In this document: positions 33,567 to 40,665 of the stretch, piece by piece | How positions within the stretch are numbered: position 1 is the first letter of the stretch | Layout of the letters: every line of letters begins with the position of its first letter | Assembly (NCBI GenBank): GCA_022072505.1 | Contig: JAJVHU010000052.1 | Coordinates: 1 to 58,550 of the forward strand | Direction of reading: 5' to 3' | Source of the DNA: Phycisphaerae bacterium | Lineage (GTDB): Bacteria; Planctomycetota; Phycisphaerae; UBA1845 | DNA length: 58,550 bases | Translations under genes and position numbers: made by a program | Notes under the pieces: model-generated | Seen by the model: only the letters and a program-made list of their open reading frames with translations | What the model was told of the DNA's origin: nothing | Database searches by the model: none

Positions 33567-34620
33567 ATTCCGCACCCCCCCGAGAATCCTGCAACCGCGT
33601 TTTGATAACCGCTTTGCGGTGCAGACTCTCAAGTTCGGCTTCCAGAAGTCGCGTCACGACTCGTGCGTCCTCCAGCGTGCAGACCGGCGAACCCGACGAT
33701 CGCGCCGCCTCGACAAAGTGTCGGACCTCCCCGTCATACCCCCCCTCGTCGGGCAGGTCGATCGCTTCTTGCTGGCCGTCCCGGTGCAGCGTCAGCGGCG
33801 GCGACTTCGACAGGTCGAACTCCGCCGTCGCGGTCTCGAAGCGGACCACGTACTGCATCCGGAAACCGAAGCCGGGCGCATGTCGCCAGCCCGCTTCCGC
33901 GACCACATGCGCCGGACCGCGCTCATACCGGTAGAGCGTCGTGACGTGATCGCCGTCCCCCGCGCTGCACACCGCGTCCGGATCGCCGAAGCACCAGCGG
34001 ATGAAGTCCGCGTCGTGCAGGTGAAGATCGAACATCACGCCGCCCGTCTGCCCCGCGTCGCCGTAAAACTCCGGCGCCCACGTCGGCGCACTGCCCAGCC
34101 GCCGGAACACCGCGCTTTGCACCCGCCCGTAACCCCCGTCCGCGATCCGCTCCTTCAGCCACGCCCACCCCGGCCAGAACCGCATGCACATCGCCGGCAT
34201 GACGACGCGCCCCGATCCCTCCACTCCCGCGATCAGACGCTCCACCTCCGACGAGCGGATCGCCACCGGCTTTTCCACCAGAACGTGCTTGCCCGCACGG
34301 ACCGCGGCGATCGACAGCTCCACGTGCGTCGGCGTGTGCGTGCAGACGCTGACCGCGTCCACCTCCGCGTCGGAAAGCAGCGCCGCCGCGTCCGTGTAAC
34401 GCCGCACGCGCCTCAGGTTCGCCGTCTCGCCCGCGCCGCCGCCCGGGTCGAGGTTCCCGCCCGTCGCCCCGAGACGCTCCGCCCGCTGCGGATCGCGGTC
34501 GCACACCGCGACCAGCCGGCAGACGCCCGCGCGCTCCGCGCGAAGATAGGCGCGCACGTGCGTCGCGCCCATGAAACCCAGCCCGATCACGCCCGCCCGA
34601 AGCGGCGGCGCACCGCTCAT
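33565..34620 (-). CDS. Gfo/Idh/MocA-family oxidoreductase
   Basis: NAD(P)-dependent sugar oxidoreductase of about 351 residues. The nucleotide-binding GVIGLGFMGATHVRAYLRA motif lies at the N-terminus; VDAVSVCTHTPTHVELSIAAVRAGKHVLVEKPVA carries the EKP signature. The C-terminal domain has GGVMFDLHLHDADFIRWCFGDP, the substrate-site HxH type block. The start was chosen at the ATG that overlaps the stop of the upstream isomerase gene (TGATG), so the two are translationally coupled. Such oxidoreductase/isomerase pairs usually process an unusual sugar or inositol; the substrate is unknown. Confidence 0.9.
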   Translation of the reverse strand: MSGAPPLRAGVIGLGFMGATHVRAYLRAERAGVCRLVAVCDRDPQRAERLGATGGNLDPGGGAGETANLRRVRRYTDAAALLSDAEVDAVSVCTHTPTHVELSIAAVRAGKHVLVEKPVAIRSSEVERLIAGVEGSGRVVMPAMCMRFWPGWAWLKERIADGGYGRVQSAVFRRLGSAPTWAPEFYGDAGQTGGVMFDLHLHDADFIRWCFGDPDAVCSAGDGDHVTTLYRYERGPAHVVAEAGWRHAPGFGFRMQYVVRFETATAEFDLSKSPPLTLHRDGQQEAIDLPDEGGYDGEVRHFVEAARSSGSPVCTLEDARVVTRLLEAELESLHRKAVIKTRLQDSRGGAE

Positions 34621-35480
34621 CACCGTCCCTCCGCGCCGTCCGCGAACGACGCCCCGCCGTCCGCGGCAAACGATGCGACGCCGGAAAGTGCCGCGCGAAT
34701 GTCACTCACGCGGTCGTCGCCGCCTTCCCGCTCGATCATCCAGTCCCCCGCGACGCCCCGCTCCCGCGCCACGCGGAAGAACTCCGCCCAGTCCACCTCG
34801 CCCTCGCCGAAACGCGTCTCCTCTCCCCAGGTTCCGACGCGCCTTGAGGACCGGGCGTCCTTGATGTGCAGTTGAACGACGCGCGACGCCAGTTGTTGCA
34901 GCGCCGCCGCAGGGTCGCCCATCCCGTAAAGAAGCATGTTCGCCGGATCGAAGTTCACCCCGACGTTCGCCGCCCCCAGCTCGTCAAGCGCCTCCAGCAA
35001 CGTCGTCGCCGTCTCCTGACCCGTCTCCAGCCCGACATGCACGCCCTCTCGAGCGAACGCCGCCGCAACCTCGCGCAACCGATCCAGCATCACCCGCCGC
35101 ACAGGATCCCCGGTGTCGTGCGGCAGAAACCCCGCGTGAAACGTCACCAGCCCCAGACCCAGCGCCGCCGCGACCCGTGCGTGTTCCGCCGCCGCCGCGA
35201 GGTTCGCCGGCCAGTGCTCATCCGGACGCACCCCGCCCGTCCGACGGATCGACTCCGGCGTCGAGTAATCCTCGCCGCGCGTCGCCATCATCCCCGAGCG
35301 GATCGCGATCCCCGCATCCGCCAGCCGCCGCGACGTCTCCCCCGCATCCCAACGTCCTTCGCACAGCGGACCCAGCGCAAGCTGCACGCACGACGCCCCC
35401 GTCGCACGCACCTTCTTCACCAGGTCCGAAGAAGACTCCGGCCGCAACGACCACGAACACACGCCCACCCGACGAGTCAT
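34620..35480 (-). CDS. Sugar phosphate isomerase/epimerase-type TIM-barrel protein
   Basis: A 286-residue xylose-isomerase-like TIM barrel starting at MTRRVGVCSWSLRPES. Visible blocks include GASCVQLALGPLCEG, GLVTFHAGFLPHDTGDP, REGVHVGLETGQETATTLLEALDELG (metal Glu), NVGVNFDPANMLLYGMGDP (metal Asp) and RVVQLHIKDARSS (metal His/Asp), which together make the divalent-metal site of the AP endonuclease 2/xylose isomerase superfamily. Coupled to the downstream oxidoreductase by a one-base overlap; the pair probably acts on one sugar or polyol pathway. Confidence 0.88.
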   Translation of the reverse strand: MTRRVGVCSWSLRPESSSDLVKKVRATGASCVQLALGPLCEGRWDAGETSRRLADAGIAIRSGMMATRGEDYSTPESIRRTGGVRPDEHWPANLAAAAEHARVAAALGLGLVTFHAGFLPHDTGDPVRRVMLDRLREVAAAFAREGVHVGLETGQETATTLLEALDELGAANVGVNFDPANMLLYGMGDPAAALQQLASRVVQLHIKDARSSRRVGTWGEETRFGEGEVDWAEFFRVARERGVAGDWMIEREGGDDRVSDIRAALSGVASFAADGGASFADGAEGR

Positions 35481-35538
35481 AAACACGACTTGTACGAACC
35501 CGCCGCGCCGTGTGCAATCTTCCGGCAGGAACATCACT

Positions 35539-35705
35539 CAAAACCGAACCGCGCCCGTCAGGAAGAGGAACGACGAAATCACGATTCTTGATTCAAGATT
35601 TCCGATTCAAGATTCAGAATTCGGGACTCAACGATCGGGGCTGCTTCTTATTCTGTATTCACCAGGCGTCTCGAATCTCGATTCTTGAATTCTAACCCTT
35701 GAATC
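35539..35705. repeat. Dispersed repeat fragment and AT-rich GATTC-containing tract
   Basis: 35539-35566 holds AAAACCGAACCGCGCCCGTC with AGGAAG, a diverged core. It is followed by an AT-rich tract of repeated GATTC words (GATTCTTGATTCAAGATT; CGATTCAAGATTCAGAATTC; TCTCGATTCTTGAATTC), very unlike the surrounding GC-rich DNA. No gene seen. Confidence 0.7.
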
Positions 35706-35725
35706 ATACTCCGGCCGCCGGTCGA

Positions 35726-36430
35726 TCACGCCCGCGCGACCGCCGGTCGCGCCGCCAGCGGGTCCGCCGCCGCGGCCTCACGGAACGCCCCCGCCCGCAC
35801 GCGGCAACTCTCGCATTTCTGACACGGGGACTCCCCGCCGTGCTCGCAGGTCCACGTGTGCTGGAACGCGACCTTGCGCCGCATTCCGAGACGAATGATC
35901 TCCGCCGCCCGAAGCTCGATCAGCGGCGCCTCGATGCGCGCCGCGGTCCCGCGCGGCAGCGCCGTTTCGATCATGCATTGCCACGCATGAACGAACTCGC
36001 GCCGCCGGTCCGGCCGCCCCGATCCGAACGGCGCCCCCAGCCCGCCCTCATCCGCAACCTGGCTGACGCCCGTGATCACCCGGTCCGCCCCGATCTTCGC
36101 CGCAACATGCGCTCCCAGACTCAGCATCGCCGGCAGCAGCCCGCGCGATCCGCCCGCCGCCCCCAGATCCGCATCAGGACGAAGCCCCGCCGATTCCGAA
36201 CTCGCCGCCCCCGCGCGGCCCGCCTCACGCAACGGCGCAGGCCCCACCGTCCACCGCACACACCGCCAGCCCGCCGTCCCGCGGCACAATCGCTCCAACG
36301 CCGACCACCCCCGCGCCGCCGCCGGCGATCCGTGATCCACAAAAAGGTGAACGCCCTCCGCCGCCGCGCTCACCGCAGCCGCCACGGCGCTCTTCAATCC
36401 CCCGCTGCTGAGCACAACGACCGACGGCAT
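35726..36430 (-). CDS. QueC-like protein (7-cyano-7-deazaguanine synthase fold) with altered PP-loop
   Basis: The 234-residue protein matches QueC at both ends. The N-terminal strand VVVLSSGGLKSAVAAAV corresponds to the PP-loop SGGxDS but reads SGG-L-K-S, with Lys 13 where the usual Asp lies. The C-terminal HTWTCEHGGESPCQKCESCRVRAGAF is the QueC zinc site with all four cysteines, and GADRVITGVSQ is the typical central block. QueC turns 7-carboxy-7-deazaguanine into preQ0 using ATP and ammonia. The Asp-to-Lys change could lower or alter ATP use; a QueC-derived protein with another role is possible. No other queuosine genes are adjacent. Confidence 0.7.
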   Translation of the reverse strand: MPSVVVLSSGGLKSAVAAAVSAAAEGVHLFVDHGSPAAARGWSALERLCRGTAGWRCVRWTVGPAPLREAGRAGAASSESAGLRPDADLGAAGGSRGLLPAMLSLGAHVAAKIGADRVITGVSQVADEGGLGAPFGSGRPDRRREFVHAWQCMIETALPRGTAARIEAPLIELRAAEIIRLGMRRKVAFQHTWTCEHGGESPCQKCESCRVRAGAFREAAAADPLAARPAVARA

Positions 36431-36546
36431 GATCGAACCTCTCGAGAATGATGAACCCCGGCGCGCCTGACGAGACGCGCCCGTTAAGACTCATCGTCTC
36501 CTCAAGGATTCCGGCTTAAGAGAGGGCCGCGGGATTAGGATCGCCT

Positions 36547-36612
36547 GCCGAGCCGCGCCCGTAAGGAAGCGTTCTTTTTCCCAGCCCGCATTGAAGGCTC
36601 TGCAACAGCGTC
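36547..36612. repeat. Dispersed palindromic repeat, right-arm copy
   Basis: CCGAGCCGCGCCCGTAAGGA with AGCGTTCTTTTTC and the right arm CTCTGCAACAGCGTCC; the left arm is missing. The rest of 36431-36748 has no gene. Confidence 0.8.
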
Positions 36613-36748
36613 CAAGAAAGGACGGCAGGACAAAAACATCAACCGAGCCGCCCCGCCCTTGACGTTGCGCGGCAAATTCAAGGGTCAGGAAGCGGGTTTT
36701 CTCAAAAACGGCCCGCAGTTCGCCCCGTCGCGGCGCGAGCCGGCAGGG

Positions 36749-37315
36749 TCACGCCGCCCCCGGCCACAACCACGCGAACGTCCCCGCCGTGACCAGCCCG
36801 TAGACGACCCCGTCGAAGAGAAACTTGCAGGTGACGCCCCAGCGCGCCCCCTTCCAGATCGAGTCGTGAAGCTGTCCGACCGCGTGCCCCAGCACCGCCG
36901 CGGCCAACGTTACGCGGAACACCACCCCCGTCGCCGCTCCCGCCCCCAGCGACGTCCACCCGACATACCCCGTCAGCCCCCCGACGAGCAGGCAGTACCC
37001 GAACCACTGCACCAGGCTGCGGTTCATGTTGAATCCGTCGGGGCCCGTGACCGTCATCCAGCCGACCGGTCCGCGCTTGATCTTCTCGAGCATTTCCGGC
37101 GAGCCCATGTCCTTCATGTTCTCGGCGCAGGGGAACATGTACGCCCCCGCCCGGACGCCCGCGCCGCGCATCGCCTCCAGCACCGCCTCCTCGTTCGGCA
37201 GCTTCCCACAGTCGCCCTTGTGGATCGGCAGCATCATGTGAATCACCGAGCTGGCGATGAACACCAGCACCGCGGACACCAGGATCGGCAACCACAGTTC
37301 AGCAAGAAAGGTCAT
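36749..37315 (-). CDS. Four-helix membrane protein, function unknown
   Basis: Start at the ATG opening MTFLAELW, preceded by GGAGGTTCCTT. Of 188 residues, the first 25 form a membrane helix (LPILVSAVLVFIASSVIHMML), followed by an exported-type stretch with LPNEEAVLEAMRGAGVRAGAYMFPC and GWMTVTGPDGFNMNRSLVQWF, then three more helices. The block AVGQLHDSIWKGARWGVTCKFLFDGVVYGL with a conserved-looking HD is characteristic, and I have seen this plan in uncharacterised bacterial membrane proteins, but no function is known to me. Single gene with its own upstream region. Confidence 0.7.
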   Translation of the reverse strand: MTFLAELWLPILVSAVLVFIASSVIHMMLPIHKGDCGKLPNEEAVLEAMRGAGVRAGAYMFPCAENMKDMGSPEMLEKIKRGPVGWMTVTGPDGFNMNRSLVQWFGYCLLVGGLTGYVGWTSLGAGAATGVVFRVTLAAAVLGHAVGQLHDSIWKGARWGVTCKFLFDGVVYGLVTAGTFAWLWPGAA

Positions 37316-37345
37316 AAGGAACCTCCAAGGCATCAACCCCGCCCC

Positions 37346-37372
37346 GAACCGCGGGCTTCAGCCCGCGCGAAT
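37346..37372. repeat. Short palindromic repeat
   Basis: CCCGAACCGCGGGCTTCAGC then CCGCGCGAATTCG; the same core as the 55-bp palindrome at 28947. Confidence 0.7.
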
Positions 37373-37463
37373 TCGCCGGCGTGTGAGGAATCCGGCCTCT
37401 TCATTCAAGTCCTGCCGGTCGAGACAGGCCCTTGCGTAACGGGCGAGGATCCCCACTCGCGCG

Positions 37464-38606
37464 TCAGGTCTTCAGCAGCATCGGCGCGTACTGCTGAATG
37501 TAGCCCTTCTGGTGGAAGAACTTCAGCACGTCGTCCACGCCGGAGAACACCTTCGACGCCGTCTGCGTGATGAAGGGCGACGGCTCGGCCTTGGGCTCCC
37601 AGACCACGTAGACCTCCTTCGTCCCCTCGAAGGCGTGCTGAAGCTCTCGCTCCACGCCGCTGGACAGCGCCGGTTTTCCGCCGGGCATCTCGGGGATGAA
37701 GCTGACGATCATGTCGGACTGGTCGATCAGCTTGAAGTCGCGGGCGTAGATCTGTCCGTCGATGTCCGCGGCCACGGTGGTTACGTCGTGCGCCTTCAGG
37801 CGCAGATCCACGCCGTTGACGCGGATCGTGAACCACTCCTCGCCGCGCTGGATCGCCGCGCCGGCGTCGAAGAGCAGGCGCTTCTCGTCCAGGTCGCCGG
37901 GGTCGAAGGTGATGAAGTGCTCGGCCAGCGCCGCCCGGAAGGCGTTGATCTGCGCCAGCGTCGCGGGCATGTCGAGCACGTGCGTCATCGGGAACGACGG
38001 GTACACGCGCTTCCGCTTCGGCTCGAACATCAGGCGGTACATCATCAGCGCCGCCATCTCCTCGGTCTCGCCGCGGGAGATGATGTAATGCGACCCGTAC
38101 CCGCGGGTCGCCTCGGCGATCGTCGCCGTAACGACGATCTCCTCCTCGCGCCAGACGAGGATGTCCTTCAGGGTGTGCGGGATGTCGTGCTGCCGCAGGA
38201 GGCGCTCATGCACCGCGTCGGCGTTGTCCACCAGCGTGACGTACAGGTCCGCGTCCAGCTCGACCATCTGGTCGTGGTCGTAGGCGTGGAACAGCCCGTG
38301 CCGCCAGCGGAACGTCGCATGCGTGTTGACGATCAGGTTCTCGACGCGCCCCGCCAGCGCCATGCAGTCCTTGAAAACGCTCCGCCGCAATCCGTCGAGA
38401 CGCTTCTTCGGCAGGTCGAGAATCCGCCCGGGGCGGACGTCCGGCGCTTCCGCGTACATCCGGTCCCCGACGTGAAAGAGCGTGACCTCCTTGCCCCGCT
38501 CGCGGGCGATCTGGGCCACGCGCTCCAGGAACGGCTTCTTGTCCACCCCCACCTGCCCGGTGACCACGACGCGGACGCCCTTACGCTTGCGCTCTGGAAA
38601 TAACAT
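37464..38606 (-). CDS. Fusion: kinase-like P-loop domain plus deoxyribosyltransferase-like domain
   Basis: A 380-residue protein. Residues about 10-240 look like a P-loop NTPase of the adenylate-kinase/AAA type: VRVVVTGQVGVDKKPFLERVAQIARERG (degenerate Walker A, GQVGVDKKP), LIVNTHATFRWRHGLFHAYDHDQMVELDADLYVTLVDNADAVHERL (Walker B-like region). Residues about 270-375 resemble the nucleoside 2-deoxyribosyltransferase fold: IYARDFKLIDQSDMIVSFIPEMPGGKPALSSGVERELQHA, then KEVYVVWEP. The SSGVERELQHA helix and the strand before it match that family. The two parts may work together in nucleotide salvage or sensing; no known pathway matches. The Walker A lacks the usual GK[ST], so NTP binding is doubtful. 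Confidence 0.6.
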   Translation of the reverse strand: MLFPERKRKGVRVVVTGQVGVDKKPFLERVAQIARERGKEVTLFHVGDRMYAEAPDVRPGRILDLPKKRLDGLRRSVFKDCMALAGRVENLIVNTHATFRWRHGLFHAYDHDQMVELDADLYVTLVDNADAVHERLLRQHDIPHTLKDILVWREEEIVVTATIAEATRGYGSHYIISRGETEEMAALMMYRLMFEPKRKRVYPSFPMTHVLDMPATLAQINAFRAALAEHFITFDPGDLDEKRLLFDAGAAIQRGEEWFTIRVNGVDLRLKAHDVTTVAADIDGQIYARDFKLIDQSDMIVSFIPEMPGGKPALSSGVERELQHAFEGTKEVYVVWEPKAEPSPFITQTASKVFSGVDDVLKFFHQKGYIQQYAPMLLKT

Positions 38607-38664
38607 GGCCGAAAGTGTAGCACGCCCGTCGGAACCGGGAAAACGTCAAAAAGCCGAAATTTCT

Positions 38665-38698
38665 GTTGCCTACTGCCTGCTGCCTGTTGCCTGCTGCC
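38665..38698. repeat. 7-bp tandem repeat
   Basis: About five units of CTGTTGC/CTACTGC/CTGCTGC (consensus CTGYTGC) directly after the stop codon of the pseudopilin gene. Confidence 0.8.
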
Positions 38699-39820
38699 TC
38701 AAGGCACCACATAATCCATCGGCACCAGCGTCATGCCCTCGTTGGGTTTTTTAACGACCGCCCCCCTGGGGTACCAGTAACGAATCTCACGAGACTCGCG
38801 GTTCTTGAGTCGCTCGACATGCCCGTCGAAGAACAGAACGTTGATCCCCTTGCTCCAGACATCTCTCCCGGATCCGTGACGATAGGCCCATTTCAAATTC
38901 TCCCCCTCGGTTGGGCTGGACCGCGAGATCGGTCTGCCATCGTTGGTTCTGTCCGTCCGCGCAACGCCGTATTCCCGAGAGCCCGTCCACCACGCGGGCT
39001 GCGAGGAAAACGAGCCGAATGTTGTCTCCCAGGGGGTAATGTCCTGATCATGGACAAACGCGCCGCCCTCCAGCCCCAGAAACCGCGTCCCGTCCGCGAT
39101 CGCAATCTTGTCCGCCGGGGTGCCGACACGATCTACCTTGGATACAAACTCGTTAATCTCCACTTCCCAGCCGGCGTTCCAGGTCGCGGCATTGAAGTAC
39201 GACCCATTCGCAAACTTCTTGAGAACGGTTGTGCTGTAGTTTCGTCCCCAGTATTGAAAGGACGCTGGCATCAGATAGCTGCACGTCGTAAACGGCTTCC
39301 TCTGCATCGCGTCTTCCCACTGCTGTCGATCCTCGCCAGGCGGAAACGTCCCATAGGTGATCGGACCGTCTGGCGCCACCGACGGGCATTGCCAGTAATC
39401 CAGAACATCAAGCCAGCGATCCGGCCGACGCTCCGGCAACACCATGGAATACGTAGTGATGGGCGTGATCCAGTCAAACGTCTGCATCGGCGTCGCGCTC
39501 TGCTGCAGCGCAGCCTGTGCGTCGGTATCCCCATACGTGGGTTGAGCGCTTCTTGGCGCGATTCCGCTGGTGTTGACGCCCGGGATCCAGTCAAGATTCT
39601 CCGTGAAGTATCCGGCGAAACCAGAACCCATGCCCTTGATCTGCGCGCCGCACTTGACGCCTTTCGCCTGTTCGCGGGCGCTGTGCAGGCTTGGCAGGAG
39701 AATCGATATCAGGAGGGCAATGATGGCAATGACCACCAGGAGTTCGATCAGGGTAAAGCCGCCGAGCCTGTCTGCGGTCAGCCGCGACCGTTTATGACTG
39801 AGCCTCACGGACGATGACAT
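38699..39820 (-). CDS. Type II secretion/type IV pilin-like pseudopilin
   Basis: The N-terminus is a prepilin: basic leader, then the peptidase and N-methylation site GGFTLIELLVVIAIIALLISILLPSL (about residues 20-45), with the Glu five residues after the Gly cleavage point. A following KGVKCGAQIKGMGSGFAGYF helix continues the spike. The large C-terminal domain is soluble and ends with NVLFFDGHVERLKN, the H-x-DG-type tail seen in the planctomycete pseudopilin families (DUF1559-like, H-x9-DG). It would be cleaved by a prepilin peptidase and sit in a secretion pseudopilus or surface fibre. Its ATG directly follows the stop of the upstream gene, so the two are coupled. Confidence 0.88.
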   Translation of the reverse strand: MSSSVRLSHKRSRLTADRLGGFTLIELLVVIAIIALLISILLPSLHSAREQAKGVKCGAQIKGMGSGFAGYFTENLDWIPGVNTSGIAPRSAQPTYGDTDAQAALQQSATPMQTFDWITPITTYSMVLPERRPDRWLDVLDYWQCPSVAPDGPITYGTFPPGEDRQQWEDAMQRKPFTTCSYLMPASFQYWGRNYSTTVLKKFANGSYFNAATWNAGWEVEINEFVSKVDRVGTPADKIAIADGTRFLGLEGGAFVHDQDITPWETTFGSFSSQPAWWTGSREYGVARTDRTNDGRPISRSSPTEGENLKWAYRHGSGRDVWSKGINVLFFDGHVERLKNRESREIRYWYPRGAVVKKPNEGMTLVPMDYVVP

Positions 39821-40267
39821 TCAAGGAGCCTCCTTTACCTCGTAAGTCTGGGGATCGACAACCTGATTAACATCGGTCATGCCGCCTAGCTGCGCCTGGT
39901 AGCGGTTCACGATGAACCACTTTCCGTCGCGGTCCTCACAGGGCAGCAGGGTGAACTCATTGGTTTCGGGGTTCTTCGCCGGAAGCATGCGGATGTCCTT
40001 GCGCTTCATCTCAAACCTGCGGCCCGTCTTGACGCAAACCATGTGATACGGAACATCCGCCAGATCGGGCGGTTGTGACGGATCAGACCGAAAAACCAAA
40101 TACCCACTTACAATCAGGGCGACGAAGCCCAGACTGAGCAGTACCGATTGCTTGACCGTCGGTTTTTCCAGAGGCCCGCCCTCTCGAAACCAGCCAATAC
40201 AACTTACAACTTCGGCGATCCGCTTCGCGACTGGGGTTCGATCCGCCCGACGCTTTGCGACCGCCAT
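39821..40267 (-). CDS. Small membrane protein coupled to the pseudopilin gene
   Basis: Up to 148 residues; the N-terminal part before GGPLEKPTVKQS is basic and variable, so the start is uncertain. One membrane helix (SVLLSLGFVALIVSGYLVF) is followed by a small exported domain (PYHMVCVKTGRRFEMKRKDIRML, FTLLPCEDRDGKWFIVNRY). Its stop codon TGA is followed immediately by the ATG of the pseudopilin gene, which argues for co-expression and a partner role in the pilus or secretion machine. Family not recognised. Confidence 0.65.
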   Translation of the reverse strand: MAVAKRRADRTPVAKRIAEVVSCIGWFREGGPLEKPTVKQSVLLSLGFVALIVSGYLVFRSDPSQPPDLADVPYHMVCVKTGRRFEMKRKDIRMLPAKNPETNEFTLLPCEDRDGKWFIVNRYQAQLGGMTDVNQVVDPQTYEVKEAP

Positions 40268-40399
40268 CCTACCACGGAGCCGCCGATCCGCCAGCTTTTT
40301 TCAGGCGCCGAAGGCGCTGTCCCTCTCCCCTGCCTCTGACATTTTTCCCGGCTGTTCCGCCGACACTCTCCCCCGCACGGAGGCGCGGCCGCGCGACGG

Positions 40400-40431
40400 A
40401 AAACGACCCCGGACCAGACGATCCGGGGTCG
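40400..40431 (-). terminator. Rho-independent terminator on the minus strand
   Basis: On the minus strand CGACCCCGGA pairs with TCCGGGGTCG around an eight-base loop and is followed by TTTT. It lies about 235 bp past the end of the two-repeat secreted protein gene and may terminate it. Confidence 0.7.
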
Positions 40432-40569
40432 CCCAAGTCGCTGTAAACCCTCAGCCCACCGAATCCAAGGCCGCCACGCCGGGCTGTGCGTCGCCTGTCG
40501 GATCCAGCCGCGTTACGCCGGTCGCCGCGGTTCAGTCACGGACACCGACAACGCGCCGATGCGTCGCTC

Positions 40570-40650
40570 AGACGCTGTTTCAGAACCGAGCCGCGCCCCT
40601 AAGGAAGCGTTCCTGTTCAGCCCTGATCCGAAGGGTTGAAACAGCGTCTT
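40570..40650. repeat. Full-length copy of the dispersed palindromic repeat (81 bp)
   Basis: Left arm AGACGCTGTTTCAGAACC and right arm GGGTTGAAACAGCGTCTT are inverted repeats of each other with few mismatches and flank the core GAGCCGCGCCCCTAAGGAAG. This is the best example of terminal inverted repeats in the family. The remaining sequence of 40268-40665 shows no gene. Confidence 0.85.
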
Positions 40651-40665
40651 ATTGCAACATCCGCA

